A stretch of DNA of 64,000 nt from Brevibacillus laterosporus DSM 25 (GTDB lineage: Bacteria; Bacillota; Bacilli; Brevibacillales; Brevibacillaceae). The notes beneath the pieces were generated by a model. The model made no database searches. It was given only the letters and a program-made list of their open reading frames with translations, and was not told the DNA's origin. The stretch spans positions 2,101,001-2,165,000 of the forward strand of contig NZ_CP017705.1 in assembly GCF_002706795.1 (NCBI RefSeq). The letters are read 5' to 3'. A program made the translations under genes and the position numbers. This document shows, piece by piece, positions 20,331 to 28,334 of this stretch; position 1 is the stretch's first letter; each line of letters starts with the position of its first letter.

Positions 20331-20924
20331 TTATTTTCGAGCGACGATTACAATATTACCTTTTGCTGTAGTACCATCGTTACCTTTACTTAATAAGAAA
20401 TAGTACTTACCAGGTCCTATATTTATAAATTCATCGGAATCAGAACCGTTTAATTTCATTTTTACTCTCCCAATATAGCTCTCTGAAATTCCACCCACAC
20501 GATAAAGCTCCATAGTAAAGTGAGGTAAATCGGTGTCTGGTGTATCGGTATTTGTGTAAATATAAATACTATTGTAGCCAGATTCTAAAGTAAACTTATC
20601 TGTAGCAACATCTTCTTTTTTAAATTTAAAATCTAAATTATAGTCCATTTGCCAGAATGCTGTAACAACTTCCTCTAACAAAGCTTCGTCTGCACTAGCA
20701 AATTCAGTAATATTATCTTCTACTTCTTCACCTGCTCTTGCTTTTGCCTCTCTAGCTTTTTCTAATTCTACTTCTGTAGCAATATGCGTTGACAAACGAA
20801 TACTATTTTCGCTTATTTCTAGCCCGCTCTTTGTTTTCTCTTCAAATGCAAAGCTGACTGTCGGAATAGTTAAAATCGATGCTAAGCAAGATAAAGCAAT
20901 GATACTTTTAAACACCTTTTTCAA
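20331..20924 (-). CDS. Secreted protein of unknown function (197 residues)
   Basis: Not recognised. A clear Sec signal peptide (KKVFKSIIALSCLASILTI then PTVSFA-FEE) covers about residues 1-27. The mature part has an acidic, helical region with many Ala/Glu/Lys (about 55-85) and a C-terminal half of predicted beta strands (YNSIYIYTNT, FTMELYRVGG, GKYYFLLSKG) like bacterial pre-peptidase or jelly-roll domains. The start is set at TTG 20924, 8 bases after AAGGGG; another TTG at 20933 is possible. It is cargo of the ychF island. Confidence 0.7.
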   Translation of the reverse strand: MKKVFKSIIALSCLASILTIPTVSFAFEEKTKSGLEISENSIRLSTHIATEVELEKAREAKARAGEEVEDNITEFASADEALLEEVVTAFWQMDYNLDFKFKKEDVATDKFTLESGYNSIYIYTNTDTPDTDLPHFTMELYRVGGISESYIGRVKMKLNGSDSDEFINIGPGKYYFLLSKGNDGTTAKGNIVIVARK

Positions 20925-21080
20925 AATAAGCAACCCCTTGAAATAGAATATTTTTTTTCAATTAATTATATTCAATAATTACAATATTTGTAAATTAATT
21001 CCCAATATACAGCAAATTTTTATTCTATTTCCATTTATTACTTCTAAATACAAATAGTTGATACCTTGATAACTTATTGA

Positions 21081-21342
21081 ATTGGATTAAAAGTTTATAT
21101 CTTGTAAACTATGTAACGAATTAAAGCTCTTACGGAATCATTTGATTACTCTGCTAAAGTCGTAAAAAGAAAATCAACTGAGGCGCTGCAAGAAGAATTA
21201 GAGGCTCGACTAGAGAACATGGAAAAACGATCACAAAGACAAATTGAAGCTTGGGAGAAAGAATTAATTACTGACGAGGATTTAGTTAATTCAAAAAAAC
21301 GAATTGAAAAATAAAGAAAAGAAATACTTGAAGCCCTACAAC
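21081..21342 (+). pseudogene. Internally deleted second copy of the serine recombinase gene
   Basis: Bases 21081-21121 match 22671-22711 at 37 of 41 positions, i.e. the region just upstream of the recombinase start. From 21123 the sequence matches the recombinase 3' end (23814 to about 24033) closely, with frame kept up to TAA 21312-21314. All coding sequence between, about 1.1 kb, is missing at one clean junction near 21122. The A-run here has 7 A, against 8 in the longer copy. The remnant ends where copy 2 of the 32-bp repeat begins. It cannot encode a recombinase. Confidence 0.9.
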
Positions 21343-21372
21343 CGATCTATTGTAACAAGAAAATTATAACAG
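21341..21372. repeat. 32-bp imperfect direct repeat, copy 2
   Basis: Matches 29 of 32 bases of 19639-19670. It starts exactly at the end of homology of the deleted recombinase copy, so it probably marks a junction of the inner insertion. Confidence 0.75.
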
Positions 21373-21458
21373 TTAATCAAAAAAATCCAAGCAGGTTGCT
21401 AGAAATAAAAAAAAGCGTTTTCGAGGAAACTCTCTCTAAACTATTAAGATTGCAACAT

Positions 21459-21491
21459 AAAAAACGCACCCTTGAGGTGCGCTTTTTTATT
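21459..21491 (-). terminator. Terminator of the 235-residue secreted-protein gene
   Basis: AAAAAAGCGCACC, loop CTCAA, GGTGCG then TTTTTT on the minus strand, just past the stop codon; A/T runs on both sides. Confidence 0.9.
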
Positions 21492-21495
21492 CTAA

Positions 21496-22203
21496 CTATC
21501 TAGGAATATTGCCATGCGGGTTTCTAAATTTTGATATCACGATACTATTACCAAAATTATCAGTTGCTAAAGTTGCAGTGAAAAGATCTGTGCGTGTCAG
21601 ACCGATTTCTTTGAACTTATACACTTTGGCGTTATTCCAAGTCCAAATTTCCCCTTGTTTGCTTGGGGGAATATTCACAGTGAAGGTGTCTTTATAGACT
21701 TCCTTGTTAGACCATTCTTTACCCACTTCAGCTGCGAAAGCCTTTTTAAATTCCCCTCCTACTTTAATTGATGTCTTAGAGTACGAATCCCTTTCAACCA
21801 CCCGAACCCATTCAAAATCCTTTTTTGTTCTATTTTCAGTGTAGTCAACTTTATAATCAAATTTTATAGTTCCAACATATTCAGCAAATTCGTATGTATC
21901 CATTAATGATGGTTGGATACCTTTACTTTTTTTATCGTTGTTAGTATTTTGTTCCCTGATGAGAGTTTCTTTTGTAAATCCATTTTGCTCCATAAATTTT
22001 TGTGCCTTTTCAGGGTCATCAATATAAATAACAGGTACTGTCTGTCCCTTTTCGCTTGTGATGTATTCAATCTTATCTGGTATGATACTGCTATCACTTA
22101 ATGAAACAGGTAAATCATTTGCTTGGACATTGGTACTTGTCCAAGGAATGGTGACTCCGATAGATAGTACAGCCACTAAGGATAACGCTGCTAGCCTTTT
22201 CAT
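21496..22203 (-). CDS. Secreted protein of unknown function (235 residues)
   Basis: Not recognised. The start is ATG 22203 with GGAGG 10 bases upstream. Residues 1-29 are a typical signal peptide (MKRLAALSLVAVLSIGVTI, cleavage probably after VQA). A helical region follows, with DDPEKAQKFMEQNGFTKE at about 58-75. The C-terminal 125 residues are rich in alternating polar/hydrophobic strands with many Thr/Ser/Lys, ending in TWNNAKVYKFKEIGLTRTD. The strand-rich end loosely recalls aerolysin/ETX-type beta-pore-forming toxins, but no diagnostic motif is visible, so that is only a hypothesis. Own terminator; cargo of the ychF island. Confidence 0.7.
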   Translation of the reverse strand: MKRLAALSLVAVLSIGVTIPWTSTNVQANDLPVSLSDSSIIPDKIEYITSEKGQTVPVIYIDDPEKAQKFMEQNGFTKETLIREQNTNNDKKSKGIQPSLMDTYEFAEYVGTIKFDYKVDYTENRTKKDFEWVRVVERDSYSKTSIKVGGEFKKAFAAEVGKEWSNKEVYKDTFTVNIPPSKQGEIWTWNNAKVYKFKEIGLTRTDLFTATLATDNFGNSIVISKFRNPHGNIPR

Positions 22204-22344
22204 GATACTTATTCCTCCATTGTTGTAAAATTTAAACATTTTATATAATAGCATACAATTATTGGATATTCTATATTGATTGTAGTATTTTAAATATATT
22301 CAATTGTCAGGTTGAACCATATGTATTTAGGAGGTAGCAAATCC

Positions 22345-22560
22345 ATGTTTAAAGTAGGTATTGCTTTTCTTTTCGGAGCGTTCACTCATTTATTTTTAGC
22401 TATGATTTGGGCAGAATACTACGAGTTAGCAGAGGCTAAGATAACTAATTCCTTCATCACGCATCATTTAGATTCTTTCTATACGCTTTTTTACTGGGAA
22501 TTGGCGATAAGTGCCGTAATAATTCTGCTCTCTTTCTTTATCAAGAAGGAGCCTAAGTAA
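22345..22560 (+). CDS. Small two-helix membrane protein (71 residues)
   Basis: Start ATG 22345 follows AGGAGGT by 9 bases. Two hydrophobic helices (about 3-22 and 47-66) flank a charged loop with acidic EYYELAEAKI, and the C-terminus is KKEPK. No family recognised. It is divergent from the 235-residue secreted protein, only 141 bases apart, so the two may be regulated together; an immunity or membrane-partner role is possible but untested. Confidence 0.6.
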   Translation: MFKVGIAFLFGAFTHLFLAMIWAEYYELAEAKITNSFITHHLDSFYTLFYWELAISAVIILLSFFIKKEPK

Positions 22561-22603
22561 AAAAATAGTCCAAACTACAAATTTACGTATACTTTTTATG
22601 ACT

Positions 22604-22634
22604 GAGATCGCCTAATACTATTGTAGGCGGTCTT
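22604..22634 (+). terminator. Terminator of the 71-residue gene
   Basis: GATCGCCTA, loop ATACTATTG, TAGGCGGTC then TTTTTCTT. One mismatched pair. Located 44 bases after the stop. Confidence 0.8.
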
Positions 22635-22731
22635 TTTCTTATTCATCCAACATAGTGACTCAATATATTAAATGGATTAAGAGTCTATATCTTGTAAACT
22701 ATTTAACGAATACGTCAGGAGGTGCAGCAGT

Positions 22732-24142
22732 ATGAAAGTAGCGATATACATTCGTGTTTCTACAGATGAACAAGCCAAGGAAGGCATTTCGCTTGAAGAA
22801 CAACAGGAACGCCTTGTAGCTTACTGCAAAGCTAATGGATGGAAAGATTACACCCTATACATAGATGATGGCTATAGCGCCAAGACAACGACCCCTCCTG
22901 AGTTCCAAAGAATGATGGGGGATATTTTTATTAGGGGGCTAAAAGAATAGAAATCGTCGTCACGACGAAAATAGACCGTCTGACGAGGCGTTTGATTGAC
23001 TTACTCAGTTTCATTGAGGAACTTGATAAATATGATTGTCATTTTAAGTCCTCTACAGAGTCATTTGACACCAGTACACCGGTTGATCGAATGGTCTCAC
23101 AGTTACTAGGGGTTTTCGCAGAATTTGAACGTGAGCGTAATGCAGAGCGAGTCAAAGACAATGTGGTTCATATGGCTAAGTTTATGGATCAACGTAAAGG
23201 TAAAGCTATATCACGCGCTTGCTATGGTTACGATATTGTGGACAAAATGTACGTAGTCAATCCTGAGGAAGCAGCCGTTGTACAAGAAATGGCAGAGATG
23301 GTCCTCCAGGGTATAGGTAGCCGTCGAATAGCTGTATCTCTAAACGAACGTGGCATTCCAACCAAGTCTGGCTCTCAATGGTATGACCGAGTAATTAGAG
23401 AGTTATTACGTAGAGAGACACTAATTGGAACTTTTGTTTGGAATAAGACGACTACTAAGGGGAAAAAGGTAGTCCCTGTTCCGGAAGAGTAATGGATACG
23501 GCACTATGACCACCTCGAACCTATTTTATCTAAAGAAACATTCGAAGCTGTTCAGCAAGCTATGGACGCTAGGAAAGCATCTGGAGCAAATAAACATGTA
23601 GATAACAGTCGTTACTTGTTAAGTGAATTGTTACGTTGTGGTCACTGTGGTGGCCCTATGGTAGGACGAGTATTCACTCAACGGCCAACTAAGACTCATC
23701 CAAGTCCTAAAGTACGTTATGCGTATATTTGCAACGCATACGCTAAACAAGGTACTTGCTTCTACCATTACACCGACAGGGACCCGCTAGAAGCTACAGT
23801 AATCAATAAGATCAAGGCTCTTACGGAATCATTTGATTACTCTGCTAAAGTCGTAAAAAGAAAATCAACTGAGGCACTGCAAGAAGAATTAGAGGCTCGA
23901 CTAGAAAACATTGAAAAACGATCACAAAGACAAATTGAAGCTTGGGAAAAAGAATTAATTACTGATGAAGATTTAGTCAATGCAAAAAAAACAAATTGAG
24001 AAGAGAAGAAAAGAAACACTCGAAGCCTTACAAAAACTAAAACAAGAAGACTCAGGTAACAGTATGGAAAAGTTGTCTTCCAAAGTAAAAAAATTATCCA
24101 GATGAATTGGATAGCCCAGATAGGTTGGTTGGCAAAAATGTA
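22732..24142 (+). pseudogene. Large serine recombinase, inactivated by several lesions
   Basis: Reads as a large serine recombinase in pieces. The catalytic domain begins MKVAIYIRVSTDEQ, with nucleophile Ser10; frame breaks near 22945 before RIEIVVTTKIDRLTRRLIDLL in another frame. The recombinase domain runs about 23200-23480, ending at TAA 23490-23492, where a sense codon is expected (VPEE-stop-WIRHYDHLEP). A zinc ribbon follows (LRCGHCGGP...CNAYAKQGTC), then a run of 8 A near 23983-23990 shifts the frame of the C-terminal coiled coil. AGGAGGT lies before the ATG. Three independent lesions make sequencing error alone unlikely. It probably drove integration of the island. Confidence 0.9.
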
Positions 24143-24150
24143 GCCTTATG

Positions 24151-24189
24151 AGACGTTTGGCAGACCTAAATTCCAACCCTCGTACCCAT
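24151..24189 (-). pseudogene. Dead copy of the first ~13 codons of ychF
   Basis: On the minus strand ATG (24187-24189) then codons for M-G-x-x-V-G-I, followed by a lost base that gives TAG, and then bases equivalent to GLPNV. GGAG lies upstream as in ychF. Similarity stops near 24151, inside the G1 loop region. Upstream it continues into the same leader, less 58 bases that hold the promoter in the intact gene. Confidence 0.8.
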
Positions 24190-24204
24190 ATATATACACT
24201 CCTT

Positions 24205-24253
24205 ATAACCGCTTCCAATCTTTAATAGAAAGAGTTCCCACAATAAGAACTTA
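24205..24253. repeat. 49-bp direct repeat, right copy
   Basis: Identical to 19350-19398. After it the sequence continues toward pepF (CGTACTG...), whereas the left copy continues into the island. Confidence 0.9.
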
Positions 24254-24325
24254 CGTACTGAATAAAATCAAGGAAACGGATGTACACAAATACTGAAGTA
24301 TTTACATTCGAAAGGTTATAAAAAT

Positions 24326-24352
24326 TAGAGTCCTAGGTATATAGGACTCTCA
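24326..24352 (-). terminator. Hairpin in the pepF downstream gap
   Basis: GAGAGTCCTATA, loop, TAGGACTCTAATTTTT on the minus strand. It is probably a second terminator behind pepF; the rest of 24254-24442 shows no gene. Confidence 0.6.
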
Positions 24353-24421
24353 GCGTGTAGACAAAATACCGAAAGGCATGGAGTTGCTAAAATAGTATGA
24401 AAACCCAACCAAAGCGATGCA

Positions 24422-24455
24422 AAAAAAGAAAACCCAGTTTATCTAGGTTTTCTTC
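24422..24455 (-). terminator. pepF terminator, overlapping its last codons
   Basis: AAGAAAACC, 9-base loop, GGGTTTTCTT then TTTTTT on the minus strand. The stem starts within the pepF reading frame. Confidence 0.85.
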
Positions 24456-26374
24456 TCCGATTCCTTTAACAATCTTTCCAATTCATCAAGTCTCTCCTTA
24501 TATACCTTCATCGCATCCTCTATTGGCTTAGCGGTAGTCATATCTACTCCCGCCTCCTTCAAAACGCTGAGAGGAGGCTTAGAGCTCCCTAACGAAAGTA
24601 ACGTCTTGATATAACGTTCTGCTTCTGGTTTTCCACCCTCCTCTACTTGTTTGGCTAGAGCTACAGATGCCGCAAAGCTTGTAGCATATTGATAGACATA
24701 AAAATTGTAAAAAAAATGAGGTACGCGTGCCCACTCCATGGCAATCTCTTGATCCATAACTACCTGCTTGCCATAATATTTTTTATTGATATCCAGATAC
24801 ATTTTTTTAAGGGTATCCGCTTGCAGTGCCTCACCGCGTTGGTCGGCCTCATACATAGCTTTCTCAAATTCAGCAAATTGAGTTTGACGGAATAAGGTTG
24901 TACGGAAATTTTCTAGGTTTTGCACGAGTAATGCCATTTTCTCTTGGTTTGTCTTGGCTTTTTTATATTGGCTCGTAAATAATAGATTTTCATTCATAGT
25001 GGAAGCAACCTCAGCAGTGAAGATCGGGTAACCCGATGTTATATAAGGTTGCGCCTTGTTTGTGTAATAAGATTGCATAGCATGCCCCAATTCATGGGCA
25101 ATAGTTGAGACATCTCCCTTTAAACCTTGATAATTTAACAATACATAGGGATGGGTATCATAGGCACCCCATTGGTAAGCACCCGTTCTTTTATCGGGTG
25201 TAGAATATACATCTATCCAGCGATTATCAAATGCCCTTTTAATCACAGATACATACTCCTCACCAAGTGGTGTAAGCCCGTTTACAACCATCTCTTTTGC
25301 TTGCTCATAGGGGATATATTCGGTTTTTTGATCAATAAGAGGTACATATAAGTCATACATATGAAGCTCTGGTAATGAAAGAATCTCTTTACGTAGCTTG
25401 AGATAGCGCTCCAATAGTGGCAAGTTCTTATTTACAGTGGAAATTAGTTGATCATATACCTCTACAGGCACCTGATTCGGGGTAAGGCTAGCTTCCATAG
25501 CATTCTTATACTTTCTACTTGATGCATATAGGTTATTTGCTTTAATTTGTCCTGCTATCGTCTGGGCCAAGGTATCCTGATAATTCTCTAGTGTCCGATA
25601 CATCGCTTGGTATGCGGCTTTTCTAACCTGCTGATCCTTGCTTTCCAAATAAGTAGCATAGTTTGTTCTGGTTAAAGGAACCATCTTACCAGTTTCGCCT
25701 TTTATGAGAGGCAGTGGAATGTCTTTGGATATCATCTTATAAATGTTTTCTGGCGTTTCCCCCAATGAAGAAAAGGAAGCCAACATCTGTTCCTGTTCTC
25801 TAGGAAGCATGTGCTGTTTTACGCGTATCGTTTCTTGAATAAATGGTTTGTAAGGGATTAGTTCTTGTGCCTGTAAAAACTGTTTCATCTTTTCATCGGG
25901 AATAGAAACAAGCTCTGGACCTACCCATGCGGTTCTTTCCTTGACATATACTCGGATTTTTTCAGCTTGGTTGACAATGGCCTGAGCACTTGGGTTAGCC
26001 GTCTGTATATCAAAATTGAGTGTGGCATACACATTCACCTTATCGAGTAAACGCATCAATTGACTATATGCTTCCATTCCTTGAGCAAGTGCCTTTGCCG
26101 AATTCACCCATTTCCCTTGTTGTGTCGTAAAAGCATCGGCTAATCGCTTTACTTCCTGCTTATCTTTTTCCCACGCTGTAACATTTGGATAAATATCTGA
26201 TAGATTCCATGTAAAAATAGTTGGAATTTCTTTGCGATTTTGATATGATGTTCGTTGTGTCTCTTTGTTACCCACTTGTGGATAGGCAAAGGAAACAGAC
26301 ACGAAACTGCTGTGGATAAAAAAAGTGCATGCAACAAATGCGCATACCAGGTTCTTTCCTTTGAGAGAAATCAT
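24443..26374 (-). CDS. pepF: Oligoendopeptidase F-type M3 metallopeptidase, probably exported
   Basis: A 643-residue zinc peptidase of the M3B family that cleaves short peptides. The zinc motif HELGH (in STIAHELGHAMQSYY) lies near residue 420, with the downstream glutamate in PIFTAEVASTMNE. The start is ATG 26374 with AAAGGAG 9 bases upstream. Residues 1-31 form a likely signal peptide (KGKNLVCAFVACTFFIHSS...VSFA), so unlike the classical cytosolic enzyme this one is probably exported; a Cys in the hydrophobic core is not in a lipobox. Two terminators follow. Confidence 0.93.
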   Translation of the reverse strand: MISLKGKNLVCAFVACTFFIHSSFVSVSFAYPQVGNKETQRTSYQNRKEIPTIFTWNLSDIYPNVTAWEKDKQEVKRLADAFTTQQGKWVNSAKALAQGMEAYSQLMRLLDKVNVYATLNFDIQTANPSAQAIVNQAEKIRVYVKERTAWVGPELVSIPDEKMKQFLQAQELIPYKPFIQETIRVKQHMLPREQEQMLASFSSLGETPENIYKMISKDIPLPLIKGETGKMVPLTRTNYATYLESKDQQVRKAAYQAMYRTLENYQDTLAQTIAGQIKANNLYASSRKYKNAMEASLTPNQVPVEVYDQLISTVNKNLPLLERYLKLRKEILSLPELHMYDLYVPLIDQKTEYIPYEQAKEMVVNGLTPLGEEYVSVIKRAFDNRWIDVYSTPDKRTGAYQWGAYDTHPYVLLNYQGLKGDVSTIAHELGHAMQSYYTNKAQPYITSGYPIFTAEVASTMNENLLFTSQYKKAKTNQEKMALLVQNLENFRTTLFRQTQFAEFEKAMYEADQRGEALQADTLKKMYLDINKKYYGKQVVMDQEIAMEWARVPHFFYNFYVYQYATSFAASVALAKQVEEGGKPEAERYIKTLLSLGSSKPPLSVLKEAGVDMTTAKPIEDAMKVYKERLDELERLLKESEKKT

Positions 26375-26410
26375 AGCAACTTGCTCCTTTCTAATAAGTA
26401 ACACTTCCAC

Positions 26411-26718
26411 ATTTATTCCTATATATATTAGATTAGTTATTTTTTATGTAGGAAATCTCATTGGATAGTGTTCATCTCTTTTATTGTGATAAATTGTCAC
26501 AAAATTATTCAATTCTATCCCGGATAAACCTGTGGATATCTCTGTGGATAGTTTTTTTAAAAAAAGTTATACACAAGTGAAAGCCTTGCTATACATGGGT
26601 TTTCACTTTTTGGGTTATCCACATTTTTTTATTTATTTTTGTGGAAAGGTTTTTTCTATACAAAAAAGATGCCCCCATACCCGAGGCATCCTTTTTGTAT
26701 CCAGCATATTGTTTATAG
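26411..26718. other. DnaA-box cluster in the pepF-DUF951 gap
   Basis: The gap holds a perfect TTATCCACA (26615-26623) and three 8-of-9 boxes: 26531-26539 and 26543-26551 (TGTGGATA with a changed last base, reverse strand) and 26567-26575 (TTATACACA). Flanks are very AT rich, with T/A runs at 26551-26565. It lies 14 kb from oriC. No gene is convincing here. Confidence 0.7.
26662..26697. terminator. Terminator of the DUF3343-mscS-DUF951 run
   Basis: AAAAGGATGCC, loop, GGCATCTTTTTTG on the minus strand. It has runs on both sides, so may work in both directions. Confidence 0.9.
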
Positions 26719-26934
26719 CTATTCTTCTGAGGACTCTTTTGGCGCTGCTGGCACCAATACTTTTTTCATTTTCTTTTCAAATTCCAGTCGCGGAATCATC
26801 ACACTGTGATCACATCCCGTACATTTAATTCGAATATCCATCCCCATACGAATAATCTTCCATGCATTCGTGCCGCATGGATGCTGTTTTTTCATCTGGA
26901 CGATATCACCCAGATCAAAATGCTTTCTTTCCAT
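26719..26934 (-). CDS. yyzM: DUF951 small protein (YyzM-like)
   Basis: A 71-residue protein of the DUF951 family: begins MERKHFDLGDIVQMKKQHPCG, with the signature HPCGTNAWKIIRMGMDI and two cysteines in KCTGCDHSVMIPR that could bind metal with the first Cys. The function is unknown; the family is found beside mscS/ychF in many Firmicutes. ATG 26934 is preceded by a modest AGGTGGG. It lies 4 bases after the mscS stop, so the two are co-transcribed. Confidence 0.9.
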   Translation of the reverse strand: MERKHFDLGDIVQMKKQHPCGTNAWKIIRMGMDIRIKCTGCDHSVMIPRLEFEKKMKKVLVPAAPKESSEE

Positions 26935-26938
26935 GAAT

Positions 26939-27853
26939 TCACCCACCTGGATTTATCACTTTATTATCTCTACCCATCATAACAGTTTTAGGGTATGGGA
27001 TTTCAATACCTCTATGAACAAATTCTTGTTTAATTCGTGCTCTCATCTTACGCATAATTCCAAAATGAGTATTAGGCTTACACTCTGCTGTCACACGAAT
27101 AATGACCTCTGACGGTCCCAACGCTTGAACACCCAATACCTGCGGTTGATTTACAATATCCTCTTCTTCTTTCCCCATTTTATCTATAATTTCCTTTAAT
27201 ATCGCTTCTACATGTGTTAAATCTTCCTCATAAGCGACAGAAACATCAACAAAAGCAACTGAATTCTGAATCGAGAAATTAGTCACTTGATTAATCGTAC
27301 CATTCGGAAAGATATGTACTTCTCCCGTCCAGCTTTTAATTTTTGTGATACGTAAACCAATAACCATAACCGTTCCTGTTATTCCATTGATCGTTACCAT
27401 ATCTCCTACAGCAAATTGATCTTCAAAAATAATGAAAAACCCTGTTATTACATCTTTTACTAAGCTCTGAGCTCCAAATCCGACAGCAAGACTTAGTACA
27501 CCCGCACTAACCAATACCGGTTGCAAATCTAATCCTACCTGTCTTAGTACAACCAATAGCGTAATGAAATAGATTGTGTATCTAGCAACATTTTTAACCA
27601 GTATTCGCATCGTATCTACTCGACGTCTATCAAATTGAATCATACTTTTTTCGCGATTAATAAAAATGCGATCAACTGATTTCCCAATAATGGTTACTAA
27701 AACCCGCGCCAAAACAATAATGAGAATAATCCCCAGCAAAGCAAAGCCTTTATCCACCCAGAAATCGGGGTTTGATATTACTCCATATACCTGATTCCAC
27801 ATCTTTTGAAATGCAGTTAAGTTAGCAGTCAAGTCTTGTTGTATTTCCTCCAA
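26939..27853 (-). CDS. MscS-family mechanosensitive channel
   Basis: A 304-residue small-conductance channel that releases solutes on osmotic downshock. Three membrane helices (about 35-55, 90-108, 112-135), the last with the glycine/alanine-rich pore pattern (SAGVLSLAVGFGAQSLVKD), then the beta domain (GTVMVIGLRITKIKSWTGEVHIFPNG) and a C-terminal alpha-beta domain. It is of the YkuT size class. Start TTG 27853 follows AGGGG by 9 bases. Upstream neighbour DUF3343 ends 21 bases away on the other side, forming a three-gene run. Confidence 0.93.
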   Translation of the reverse strand: MEEIQQDLTANLTAFQKMWNQVYGVISNPDFWVDKGFALLGIILIIVLARVLVTIIGKSVDRIFINREKSMIQFDRRRVDTMRILVKNVARYTIYFITLLVVLRQVGLDLQPVLVSAGVLSLAVGFGAQSLVKDVITGFFIIFEDQFAVGDMVTINGITGTVMVIGLRITKIKSWTGEVHIFPNGTINQVTNFSIQNSVAFVDVSVAYEEDLTHVEAILKEIIDKMGKEEEDIVNQPQVLGVQALGPSEVIIRVTAECKPNTHFGIMRKMRARIKQEFVHRGIEIPYPKTVMMGRDNKVINPGG

Positions 27854-27874
27854 GTCTCTCAGCCCCTTTCTTTT

Positions 27875-28126
27875 TTACATACCTATCTCTACATAAGTTC
27901 CATTTTCATAGCGGAAAAATCCACGTATGACTACGTGCTGTGAAGTGATGATAGCCAGAGCCCGTTCAAATGACTCTCGTGGAAATTCAATAGATAGGGC
28001 ACATCCAGCCGTAATTTCCTTAGGCGTCGGTCGGGTATCAATTTCAATATCCTCATATTCTAATAACATTTCTGCCCGTAACGCTTGCTGTGTTGAATCA
28101 AAAGCGATCAAGACGGTATCTTTCAT
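27875..28126 (-). CDS. DUF3343 protein (putative Se/S carrier-like)
   Basis: An 83-residue protein of the DUF3343 family, often called putative Se/S carrier-like. Features: LIAFDSTQQALRAEMLLEYEDIEIDTRPTP and a single Cys in ITAGCALSIEFP, the position expected for a carrier cysteine. ATG 28126 follows AAAGGAG with an 8-base gap. It is separated from the cysteine-desulfurase-like gene at 29.0-30.2 kb only by yyaC; genes of these two families are often neighbours, which supports a sulfur or selenium role. Confidence 0.82.
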   Translation of the reverse strand: MKDTVLIAFDSTQQALRAEMLLEYEDIEIDTRPTPKEITAGCALSIEFPRESFERALAIITSQHVVIRGFFRYENGTYVEIGM

Positions 28127-28274
28127 CTTTGTGCTCTCTCCTTTTCCTCCACCCTCTATCACACTTACTCACCGGCTTATTAGTAAAGCATTATCTATTT
28201 TACCCGGAGATGACACTCTCATCTACTTTCTCTTGCAGTTTTTAATCAATTTCTAATCTCAAGTCTCTCCCCTA

Positions 28275-28305
28275 GGTATAAAACACCCTGAATCTCCATA
28301 TACTA
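28275..28305 (+). promoter_or_regulatory. Possible forespore (sigma F/G) promoter of yyaC
   Basis: GGTATA (28275-28280), 16-base spacer, CATATACTA (28297-28305), resembling sigma-F/G elements by shape. It lies 30 bases upstream of yyaC, a gene expected to be sporulation-specific. Confidence 0.35.
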
Positions 28306-28334
28306 GGAATACTTTTATTTTCGTGGGGGTATCT

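Noticed and set aside
22732..23999. Reading the three recombinase frames as separate genes
   Set aside because: They join into one family-like protein once one nonsense codon and two frameshifts are allowed for; the middle and last pieces lack ribosome sites.
26532..26828. 98-residue plus-strand frame across the DnaA-box cluster
   Set aside because: Runs through a terminator and into DUF951 on the other strand; Phe/His-rich composition typical of a chance frame.
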